NCBI RefSeq assembly: GCF_965363235.1
Contig: NC_134850.1
Coordinates: forward strand, 45,442,602-45,506,601
Length of the DNA stretch: 64,000 nucleotides
From: Mytilus galloprovincialis
Lineage: Eukaryota > Mollusca > Bivalvia > Mytilida > Mytilidae
Reading direction: 5' to 3'
The notes beneath the pieces were generated by a model. It did not search any database. It saw nothing but the letters and a program-made list of their open reading frames with translations, and was not told where the DNA came from. Positions 33,796-44,279 of this stretch are shown in pieces (positions within the stretch are counted from its first letter, which is position 1; the number at the start of each line of letters is the position of its first letter). A program made the position numbers and the translations under genes.

Positions 33796-34479
33796 GGTCA
33801 ATTTGGTTACGAGCCGTCAGTATGATAATGTCTTTGGTTTTCCAAAATTTTGGCTCTGCATTCCTATTTATTGTAATTAAGAAGCAATACATAGGTTTTC
33901 TGAACCATGTGTTTTCCTTGTTGATTTTTTTCTTTGTTTTTTTGGGGGGAAAGGGGGGGGGGAATCGTAATTTGTTTTAATGTTTGCCTATCGGAGGTGC
34001 TGGATGTCATGCTATCTACTACTGGTTATCATTTTATGTCGTATTTCTTGTCTAATCCCTAAAATCCTTTCTTTTAAATTGTATTTTAATATGTCAATCC
34101 ATGTGTTGGAAATTTTAGAAATATTGTTAAAATATGTTGAAATTTTATTGATATTTGCTCTTATTGGAGTTAATTGAACTTTGTCATTTTTTTTTTGGAG
34201 TATATACTTGCATACGTAAGAGAGGAATAGAGTTTCGAGAGAACTCCTCCAACAGTGGCACATAGACCTATGTGTTCCAATGCTCAACTTTGTGTATGTT
34301 AAATTAAGAATAAAGTTTTTAATTTTTATTAATATTTGCTCCTTTGTAAAAAAGTTGAACATTTTTTTGTCTCTCCGACACAATAATATCTCAAAGAAAG
34401 TCCTTCGTTGACTTTGTTATAATACAGTTACATCAGGGTGGAGCGCGGGACAGCAATATGTCTAGTTTATTGAATATTT
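33796..34479. other. Intergenic, no gene recognised
   Basis: AT-rich, with T and G runs near 33925-33962. The minus-strand frame at 34012-34383 (123 codons) is low in complexity, without motif or paralogue, and is treated as chance. Confidence 0.35.
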
Positions 34480-34870
34480 TATATTTAGATGAAACACCAC
34501 TGTCACAGGTGAATTTTGTACATCACTGGGTCGATACCTCTGCTAGTGAACTATCAGTCCCCGAGGGTATCATCAGCTCAGTATTCAGTGCTTCGGTACT
34601 GATTTAAAATATTTTACTAAAATTGTCCGTTTAGAAATTTTGAAATTATTATGAAACTAAGGTTTCAACTCCCTCAGGCAAAGTTGGCTTTAGATGAATT
34701 TGGCTATTAATTTTAGGTATTTTTTACTTATTATGAACGATTTTCGGTACTTGTAAATCTTCGGATTTCAAATGTTTGGCTTTGAGCGTTCCTGATGAAG
34801 GTAAATTCAGAAAAGCGCTTCGAACGCAATAAATTATAAAACGTGTTGTTTTCCATTTTTAATGCCAACA
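34480..34870 (+). repeat. Retro-like dispersed repeat with GATGAAG tail
   Basis: It carries 'catcactgggtcgatacctc', 'tcagtccccgagggtatcat', 'cagtgcttcggtactgattt', 'tgagcgttcctgatgaaggt' and 'agcgcttcgaacgcaataaa'. The order matches, from memory, the 3' part of an abundant mussel retroelement family. The tail at 5412-5500 in reverse is the corresponding piece of a relative. Confidence 0.6.
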
Positions 34871-35589
34871 AAGATATTTAGCCCCGTACATTCAAAATGT
34901 GTCTGTCCCTAATCAGGAGTCTGTAATTCAGATGTTGTACTTGGTTGCTGTTTAAGATATTTTCTAATTTAAAAACAATCTGTATTCTGTTTTTGAAACG
35001 TTGTTTGTGCTGTTGCACCATAGTCCTGATTGTCTATGGTCAGAATAGGGTTGGGCGCCCGATAAATTGTTTAACTCCGCCACATTTAATGTAAGACCGT
35101 TCCAGGTGTAATACCATCCTTGTTTTTCTACTGTTAGTCTTTCTTAAATTTGCACTGTAAAGAATTGTGCAGAATTTATCTTTGTTTCAAATAAAGAAAT
35201 ACTAGGCATGAGTAAAGTTTCATTCTGGCCAGTAGTGATAGACAAAATTTACATAACATTGCATTGCACATAAGAAAATAATCATCACTGGAAATTAACC
35301 AATCAAATGTTCGCCTCTTGTTAACATGTGTACAAGCTTAAGTAACCATGTTATCTCAAGTTTCCAAAATATTCTATAGAAAAAAAAATAAAAAAATGAT
35401 GCTTTGAAACACCGAAGATATATTTTTATGCTTATGATCCAGAAAAATTCAAGGGAATATTTTTTTCTAACCTTTTTCGTTTGTTACCGGATGTGACGTA
35501 CTATACTTTGGTGGAACAATGTATTACACCTTCCAAGTCATGAGCATATATTTCAGCAGTTGTCGTTTTGTTGCTGTATAGCATATTTG
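34871..35589. other. Intergenic with weak repeat similarity
   Basis: 34880-35110 contains 'gtgtctgtccctaatcagga' and 'gtctgtaattcagatgttgt', possibly part of the repeat family seen inverted at 33515-33795. The remainder is AT-rich without features. Confidence 0.35.
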
Positions 35590-35800
35590 TTTATTTTTTG
35601 TTTATTGTTTTGTAAATAAATCGGGCCGTTAATTTTCTCGTTGGTTTTACAAATGTCATGTCGGGGACCCTTTATAGCTTGCTATGTGGTATTGTTTTTG
35701 CACATTGTTGATAAAGTGATTTATATTGTTGATAACTTTTGCTGAGATATATTCATGGTGCTTTTTCATTGGCAATTATACCACATCTTCTTATTTCAGT
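35590..35800 (-). repeat. Dispersed repeat (GATGTGGTAT...CAATGAGACA family), inverted fragment
   Basis: Read on the minus strand it starts 'aagatgtggtataattgcca' and later gives 'agctataaagggtccccgac' and 'acgagaaaattaacggccc'. These are the same landmarks as the plus-strand copies at 5600, 17915 and 33515. It ends about 95 bases beyond the stop codon of paralogue 3. Confidence 0.6.
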
Positions 35801-35893
35801 ATTACATTATATAGTCATGCATAATAAAATAAGAGAATAAATAGCGAGAACAGGAAGTTACATTTAATGATAGTAGACTAAGATTATTTCAAT

Positions 35894-36282
35894 TCAACCA
35901 CACCACGACGGACACGTGGAACTGCTGCATAATATATCGGAGAAGCGATTAGCAAAGTGGTGGCAGTTATTTGACAACAGGCGGTATCCACCATAGCGCT
36001 GCCTGTACTTATTCGTACAACGTTTCATACAATCTATGCTCAAACTGCTGTACCCGGCTGGACGACTTTCCCGACTAGAAGAACATTTATTGGAGTCCTT
36101 AGGGGCATTTGAGCTAAAAATATCTCCTCCATTTTTCAATCGTTCGAAAAAATGGCCATTGTATTCGATCCATCTATGCTTTAGTGCCCATGTTGGTCGA
36201 GATGGTGACGATCCACGTTTTCCTTTTGCCATACAAAACAACCGAGTTGTTCCAAAGTAAAATGGTTTCCCTCTTGAAGGAT
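35894..36282 (-). CDS. Terminal exon of secreted cysteine-rich protein, paralogue 3
   Basis: Following an A/T-rich acceptor ending TTTTAG, the exon opens with AT that completes Asp with the G from 36570. It encodes about 129 residues with no stop: DPSRGKPFYFGTTRLFC, a GKRGSSPSR basic stretch, HRWIEYNGHFFERL, KDSNKCSSSRESRPAGYSS, IDCMKRCTNKYRQRYGGY, LLSNNCHHFANRFSDILC and CPSWCG at the end. It is the most diverged of the three, yet keeps every cysteine of paralogue 1, the HRWI histidine and the NNCHHFAN block. The GGYRLLSNNCHHFANRF stretch looks most like the 'Y..L..NNC..F.N' motif of PPPDE/LRAT-type permuted papain folds. The splice phases on both sides agree, so this is probably the best intact member. 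Confidence 0.82.
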
Positions 36283-36569
36283 CTAAAAAAAACAAACATT
36301 TAATATGTTTTGCTGTTGTAAAACAGTTAAAGGTAACATGAATACTTCTACGAATATTGTTACTGTAAAAATAGATTATAGTACACTTAGTTCTGATCAT
36401 TAATTGAAACATTTTGTTCCTATTTTATATTACGTATGAACAGCCAATACGAGACAAAGAGCTTTATATTATTACTTACAATTGTCCTCAAACATGCATT
36501 TAAAAATTGATTCAAAATTCAAATCACCTAAAATATACATTGTTATATATCATATGAAGGCAAACGTAC

Positions 36570-36693
36570 CACCACACTTAGCAGCAGTGCATGGCCTGTG
36601 CCTAAACCAGGTACCACATCGATTCCTCCTTGACCTTCGCCAAAGCCATCCAAACGAATTAGTAACTAGAACCTCTAGAACCAGCAACGTAAG
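36570..36693 (-). CDS. Signal-peptide and basic-segment exon of paralogue 3
   Basis: The exon lies between acceptor AAAAACAG and donor G|GTACGT, 287 bases upstream of the terminal exon, and ends in phase 1 as required. It encodes 41 codons: a hydrophobic LTLLVLEVLVTNSFG signal, then GWLWRRSRRNRCG and a further segment with three cysteines in total, ending AAKCG. In paralogue 1 the same exon has only GWWWSKPKY after the signal. The extra ~18 residues are specific to this gene and strongly basic, as in cationic host-defence peptides. There is no in-frame ATG, so a 5' exon with the start codon is missing from the model. Confidence 0.7.
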
Positions 36694-36765
36694 CTGTTTT
36701 TGTAAAAGAAAAAGAAAACGTCAATGAGTGTTTTGAAACTATGATATTTTCGATAATTTTGTGTC

Positions 36766-36786
36766 TTATTATTATTACTATTATTA

Positions 36787-36869
<83 letters not shown>
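36766..36869. repeat. (ATT)n microsatellite
   Basis: About 34 ATT units with a few interruptions near the left end. Long isoleucine or isoleucine/leucine frames on both strands here come from the microsatellite. It lies about 75 bases upstream of the paralogue 3 signal exon. Confidence 0.95.
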
Positions 36870-37565
36870 ATCATAATTATTTTGACGTTTGATTATTCAG
36901 TAAAACTGTCTTACCAAGAAAGTTACTTTCATTGTTGTTAGTGATTTTTGTGCGTATTCTGTCAAGGAACAGGAGCAATTAATTTAATCAAATGCAGTTG
37001 CAATATATATAAACATATCGGTTATGGTAACATATGCTGTTTATTTTGTTCTATTACAATATTCATTACCATTATAATTTCCAAGAAATATAAAAAATGT
37101 ATTCAAAGTATTGGAAATTCAATACATGCACAATCATTTTGTAAACAATGGTATCCGAGGTCAAAAGTCTGCATTTATTTCTCTTCAAAAGAAAAAATCT
37201 AAGATAAAGCTTGAAAAACAAAATGTCTTCACCAAAACCATGTGTAATGGTGCTGGATATCAATATTGATTTAGATTATTATTTTTTTACCATCTGTGTG
37301 TTACATTACTGATAGAATGTTTGCCCATAACCTAGATGTCACTCAGATGAAAATCTACATTCTTAAAACATTATTAACAAATTGTCTATTAAAACATTCT
37401 ATATATCTATCGATCATGCAATTAAGTATTTCGCGTGTTTTGGCTCTCTGGAGTTGTATTTTAAATATTTCTCATGACTATTTTAATAAATAAAGATGAA
37501 GTATAGATGAAACTTGGATGTCAGGTTGTCGATGAAATGCGGGTCGGTCGTTCAAAATTATATAT
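36870..37565. other. Upstream region of paralogue 3, no exon identified
   Basis: AT-rich DNA where the missing first exon of paralogue 3 may lie. The short frames (36948-37202, 37296-37493) have no motif. Confidence 0.3.
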
Positions 37566-37569
37566 AATC

Positions 37570-37645
37570 ATATAACATAAGTTGTGGTATATTGCCAATG
37601 AGACAACTCTCCACAAGAGACCCAACGACACGATAATTAGCCGCC
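37570..37645 (+). repeat. Short fragment of the GATGTGGTAT repeat family
   Basis: The words 'gttgtggtatattgccaatg', 'agacaactctccaca' and 'acccaacgacacgataa' match the 5' end of the repeat at 33515. Confidence 0.55.
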
Positions 37646-37799
37646 TGGTAACATTGATTTTTTTTATAATAATTAGATTTTGAAATATCAGAGCAGGAAT
37701 ATTTGTAAATTACTACTAATTTTCATTTAATTGATTCTAATCTTTTTACTAAACAAAGTAAGAGAAGATTACTCAGAAATTGTAAAATTTCTTTTAATG

Positions 37800-38000
37800 A
37801 ACCCAGGATTGATTGATTGATTGTTGGTTGCTTTAAGCCGCATTAGCACAAAAAGGCTATATGGCGGTGAGAATGAATCCATGAGGACAGCTGTATGTGT
37901 CTTTTTGCCAAAATGTGATTCGGCGGCAGCTCAGTAATTCTGCGCTCCAAATTAGACTAATTTGCGTCGGCCGACGTCATCGTTTAGGGAGCAGCTATTT
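37800..38000. repeat. GC-richer segment next to the satellite edge
   Basis: It contains 'gattgattgattgttggttg' then 'ctatatggcggtgagaatga', 'cggcggcagctcagtaattc' and 'gtcggccgacgtcatcg'. Base composition differs sharply from the flanks, and the first words resemble a dispersed bivalve repeat I recall. Satellite monomers begin within about 20 bases of its right end. Confidence 0.4.
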
Positions 38001-38004
38001 TACT

Positions 38005-40690
38005 TCAAAAACCTAACGCTACGCTGTAAGATTGGACCTAATGATATACTCTGATAACAAACATAGCGTTCTGCTATAAAATTGGACCTTATGTTTGCAT
38101 CAAGAATGGACCTAGTATATTGATGTAATAAGGTACACAGTGGTCTGTTATTAAAATCTGAGAAGAACACACCTTCTCATACATTTGATTAACAAGGAAT
38201 AGGCCGGGTGAAGCTTTCTCTCTGATTGATTTTTAAATGCTATTTCAAGAATGGGTCTAGTGTATAAATATAGTAATGTACATAGTGGTCTGCTTTTAGC
38301 GATGAACCTATAGCTAAAGATATGCAATAATAATTAACCTTGTGTTCTGCTATAAAAATGGACCTAATGCTATGCTTTAAGAACTAACCTTTTGTACATG
38401 TTTTGCATATTGCTAAGCTATAAAAATGAACCTAGTATAATGCTAAAATAATATGCCTAGTGTGCTGCTATAAGATTAGACCTGTTACTTTGCTATAAGA
38501 CGTGACATAGTGTATTGTTATATTAATGTTACTAGTGGTCGGCTATTGAAAATTGAGAAATTGCTCTGCGAATAAACCCAGTGTATTGCTATGATGAGCT
38601 ATGAAATGCTATAAGAGTGTTCTACTATAAAAAAACAAAACAAAAAAAAACATTATGCTATGCTATGAGATTTAACCTAGTGTATTGCTATACTAATGTC
38701 CCTAGTCTTCTGCTATAAGAATGGACCTTATGTTATGCTATAAGAATTAATCTAGTCTTTTGCTATAATGATGATCCAAGTGTTCTGCTATATGCTGGAC
38801 CTAAAGCTATGCTATAAGAATAGAACTCGTGTTTTGTTTTAATAGTGTACCTAGTGTTCTGCTATAAGAATGGACCTAATGCTATCCTATAAGAATATAC
38901 TTAGTGTATTGCTATAATAATTTAACTAGCTGTTTGCTATTATCAATGGACATAATGCTATGCTATAAGAATTTACCTAGTGTATTGCTAAAATAATGTA
39001 CCAAGTGTTCTCCTATATGATGGACCTTATGCTATGATATAACATTAAACCTAGTGTATTGCTATTGTAATTTACCTAATGTGCTGCTATAAGATTAGAC
39101 CTATGGATTTGCTATAAGAATGGACCTCGTGTATTGCTATAGTTATGTACCAAGTATTTCAAGAATGGACCCAATATATAACTGTTATTATGTACATAGT
39201 GGTCTGCTTTAAAGAACAAACCTATTGCTCTGTTATAAGAATAGACCTAATAAAATGCTATAAGAATTAATCTAGTGTATTACTATACTAATTGACATAG
39301 TCGTTTGCTATAAGAATGGAAAAAATGCTTTGCTATAAGAATGGAAAAAATGCTTTGCTATAAGAATGGACCTAATTTTTTGCTGTAAAATGAGCCCTAG
39401 TGTATCATTTTATTGTTGTACATTGTGTTCTGCTATACAATTATACCTAATATTGTGTTATTTGAATGGACCAAGTGTATTAAACTTAAAATGTACTAAA
39501 TAGTATGCTATTAGATTGGACTTAATGATTTTCTATAACTATTTACCACGTGGTTAGCAATTAAGACTTGAGTAAAAATACACCTTCTCATACATGTGAT
39601 TAAGAAAGGATTCATCATATGTATCTGTATGGATTATGGTGAAGCTTTTTCATACATCTGTTCGAGATCTTTAGCTTGTCTCATATGCATCTGAATGAGT
39701 AAGGGCACAGCTTTGTATATCAGAATATTGTTTCAGTATAATCTACATTCCATTGAGCAATTGTACAGCTTCTCATTCATCTGATTGAGTACTTTATGGT
39801 ATTTCATGAACGAACCCAAAGTATAAATGTAATAATTTATATAGTGGTTTGCTTTAAAGAAAGACATATTGCTATGCTATAAGAATGGACTTAGTGTTCT
39901 GCTATTAGAATTGGCCCAATGCAATGCTATGAGAATGAACCTAGTGTATTGCTTTAATAATATACCTAGTCGTTTGATAATATAATGGACAAAATGCTAT
40001 GCTATAAGAATGGACTTAGTTTTCTGCTGTAAGAATTGACTTAATATTTTGCAGTAAAATGGGCCATAGTGTATCACTCTAATGTTATAACTTGTGTTCT
40101 GCTATAGTCTGCTTCAAAGAATCAACATATTGCAATGCGATAAGAATGGACGACTAAGTGTACTGCTATAAGAATCAGCCTAAAGCTATGCTTCAAGAAT
40201 GAACCTAGTGTATTGCTATAACAATAGACCTAGTAATCGGTTATGATAATGGACTTAATCCTTTGCGATAAGAATGGACGACTTAGTGTACTGCTATAAG
40301 AATAAGCCTAATGCTATGTTTCAAGAATGAACCTAGTGTATTGCTATAATAATGGACCTAGTCATTGGCTATGGGAATGCACCTAATGCTAGGCTATAAG
40401 AATGGATTTTCTTAGTGTTGTGCTATAAGAATGGACTTAATTTCATGCTTTCGAATTGGCTTTAGTGTATCACTCTAAATATGTACCTAGTGTTCTGCTA
40501 TACAATTATACCTAATGTTAAACTATTAAAATTGACCCAGTGTGAGGGTCTTATGATGTACCTAATGTTCTGCTATAAAATTGCACTTAATGCTTTGCTA
40601 TAAGAGTGGATCTAATTTATTGCTATACAAATGTACCCAGTGGTTCGCTATTAAGCCTTGAGTAAGAATACACCTTCTCATACATGTGAT
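38005..40690. repeat. Diverged left edge of the satellite: 25-bp monomers
   Basis: Monomers are close to GCTATAAGAATGGACCTAGT plus GTATT, 25 bases. They can be counted directly near 38860-39000, where successive copies are 25, 25, 25, 26 and 25 long. Monomers differ at many positions and a few carry indels. A copy of the non-monomer spacer ('aagaatacaccttctcatac'-like, then 'tgtctgtatgg'-like) appears near 39570-39830. Divergence is far higher than in the interior, as expected at the margin of a satellite that homogenises by unequal exchange. Confidence 0.85.
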
Positions 40691-43600
40691 TAAGAAGGGA
40701 TATATCATATGTGTCTGTATGGCTTAGGGTGAAGCTTTCTCATACATCTGCTAGAGATCTCGAGCTTGTCTCATATGCATCTGTTTGAGTAAGGGCACAG
40801 CTTTGCAAACATATCAGAATATGGTTCCAGTATAATCTACAGTTTATTGAGTAATTGTACAGCTTCTCATTTATCTGATTGAGTACTAGTAATAAGAAGT
40901 ATTGTAAATGCCAAAAGATAATTGTAGGAATGTTCATAGTGGTCTGCTTTAAAGAATGAACATATTGCAATGCGATAAGAATGGACGACTTAGTGTACTG
41001 CTAAAAGAATCAGCCTAATGTTATGCTTCAAGAATGAACCTAGTGTACTGCTGTAAGAATCAGCCTAATGCTATGCTTCAAGAATGACCCTAGTGTATTG
41101 CTATAACAATAGACCTAGTAATCGGTTATGATAATGGACTTATTCCTATGCGATAAGAATGGACGACTTAGTGTACTGCTATAAGAATAAGCCTAATGCT
41201 ATGTTTCAAGAATGAACCTAGTGTATTGCTATAATAATTGACCTAGTCATTGGCTATGGGAATGGACCTAATGCTAGGGTATAAGAATGGACTTTCTTAG
41301 TGTTGTGCTATAAGAATGGACTTAATTTCATGCTTTCGAATTGGTTTTAGTGTATCACTCTAAATATGTACCTAGTGTTCTGCTATACAATTATACCTAA
41401 TGTTAAGCTATTAAAATTGACCTAGTGTAAAGCTCTTATAATGTACCTAGTGTTCTGCTATACAATTAGACTTAATGCTTTGTTATAAGAATGGACCTAG
41501 TTTATTGCTATAAAAAATGTACCCATTGGTTCGCTATTAAGCTTTGAGTAAGAATACACCTGCTCATACATGTGATTAAGAAGGGATACATCATATGTGT
41601 CTGTATGGCTTAGGGTGGAGCTTTCTCATACATCTGCTAGAGATCCCAAGCTTGTCTCATATGCATCTGTTTGAGAGAGGGCACAGCTTTGCAAACATAT
41701 CAGAATATGGTTCCAGTCTAATCTACATTTTATTGAGTAATTGTATAGCTTCTCATTCACCTGATTGAGTCCTAGTACTTAAAAAGTATTTCGATAATTG
41801 ATCCCATGTATAATTGTAGTTGTGTTCATAGTGGTTTGGTTTAAATAATGGACCTATTGATATGCAATAAGAATGGACGACTTAGTGTTCTGCTATAAGA
41901 ATCAGCATAATGCTTTGCTTTAAGAATGAACCTAGTGTATTGCTATACTAATGGACCTAGTCATTGGCTATGGGAATGAACCTAATACTATGCTATCAGA
42001 ATGGACTTTCTTAGTGTTGTGCTATAAGAATGGACTTATTTTTATGCTTTAAAATTGGCTTTAATGTTTCACTCTAAATATGTACCTAGTGTTCTGCTAT
42101 ACAATTATTCCTAATGTTATGCTATTAAAATTGACCTAGTGTAAAGCTCTTATAATGTACCTAGTGTTCTGCTATACAATTAGACTTAATGCTTTGCTTT
42201 AAGAATGGACCTAGTTTATTGCTATAAAAAATGTACCCATTGGTTCGCTATTAAGCTTTGAGTAAGAATACACCTGCTCATACATGTGATTAAGAAGGGG
42301 TACATCATATGTGTCTGTATGGCTTAGGGTGGAGCTTTTTCATACATCTGCTAGAGATCCCAAGCTTGTCTCATATGCAACTGTTTGAGAGAGGGCACAG
42401 CTTTGCAAACATATCAGAATATGGTTCCAGTCTAATCTACATTTTATTGAGTAATTGTATAGCTTCTCATTCACCTGATTGAGTCCTAGTACTTAAAAAG
42501 TATTTCGATAATTGATCCCATGTATAATTGTAGTTGTGTTCATAGTGGTTTGGTTTAAATAATGGACCTATTGATATGCAATAAGAATGGACGACTTAGT
42601 GTTCTGCTATAAGAATCAGCATAATGCTTTGCTTTAAGAATGAACCTAGTGTATTGCTATACTAATGAACCTAGTCATTGGCTATGGGAATGGACCTAAT
42701 ACTATGCTATCAGAATGGACTTTCTTAGTGTTGTGCTATAAGAATGGACTAAACTTTATGCTTTAAAATTGGCTTTAATGTTTCACTCTAAATATGTACT
42801 TAGTGTTCTGCTATACAATTATTCCTAATGTTATGCTATTAAAATTGACCTAGTGTAAAGCTCTTATAATGTACCTAGTATTCTGCTATACAATTAAACT
42901 TAATGCTTTGCTATAAGAATGGACCTAGTTTATTGCTATAAAAATGTACCCATTGGTTCGCTATTAAGCTTTGAGTAAGAATACACCTTCTCATACATGT
43001 GATTAAGAAGGGATACATCATATGTGTCTGTATGGCTTAGAGTGAAGCTTTCTCATACATCTGCTAGAGATCCCAAGCTTATCTCATATGCATCTGTTTG
43101 AGTAAGGGCATAGCTTTGCAAACATATCAGAATATGGTTCCAGTCTAATCTACATTTTATTGAGTAATTGTACAGCTTCTCATTCACCTGATTGAGTCCT
43201 AGTACTTAAAAAGTATTTCGATAATTGATCTCATGTATAATTGTAGTAATGTTCATAGTGGTCTGGTTTAAATAATGGACCTATTGATATGCAATAAGAA
43301 TGGACGACTTAGTGTTCTGCTATAAGAATCAGCATAATGCTTTGCTTTAAGAATGAACCTAGTGTATTGCTATACTAATGGACCTAGTCATTGGCTATGG
43401 GAATGGACCTAATGCTTTGCTATCAGAATGGACTTTCTTAGTGTTGTGCTATAAGAATGGACTTAACTTTATGCTTTAAAATTGGCTTTAATGTTTCACT
43501 CTAAATATGTACCTAGTGTTCTGCTATACAATTATTCCAAATGTTATGCTATTAAAATTGACCTAGTGTAAAGCTCTTATAATGTACCTAGTGTTCTGCT

Positions 43601-44279
43601 ATACAATTAGACTTAATGCTTTGCTATAAGAATGGACCTAGTTTATTGCTATAAAAAATGTACCCATTGGTTCGCTATTAAGCTTTGAGTAAGACTACAC
43701 CTGCTCATACATGCGATTAAGAAGGGGTACATCATATGTGTCTGTATGGCTTAGGGTGGAGCTTTCTCATACATCTGCTAGAGATCCCAAGCTTGTCTCA
43801 TATGCATCTGTTTGAGAGAGGGCACAGCTTTGCAAACATATCAGAATATGGTTCCAGTCTAATCTACATTTTATTGAGTAATTGTACAGCTTCTCATTCA
43901 CCTGATTGAATCCTAGTACTTAAAAAGTATTTCGATAATTGATCCCATGTATAATTGTAGTTGTGTTCATAGTGGTTTGGTTTAAATAATGGACCTATTG
44001 ATATGCAATAAGAATGGACGACTTAGTGTTCTGCTATAAGAATCAGCATAATGCTTTGTTTTAAGAATGAACCTAGTGTATTGCTATACTAATGGACCTA
44101 GTCATTGGCTATGGGAATGGACCTAATACTATGCTATCAGAATGGACTTTCTTAGTGTTGTGCTATAAGAATGGACTTAACTTTATGCTTTAAAATTGGC
44201 TTTAATGTTTCACTCTAAATATGTACCTAGTGTTCTGCTTTACAATTATTCCTAATGTTATGCTATTAAATTGACCTAG

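Noticed and set aside
34012..34383. 123-codon minus-strand open frame
   Set aside because: Low complexity, no motif, no paralogue, no splice context.
36659..36941. Open frames on both strands rich in isoleucine
   Set aside because: They are translations of the (ATT)n microsatellite.
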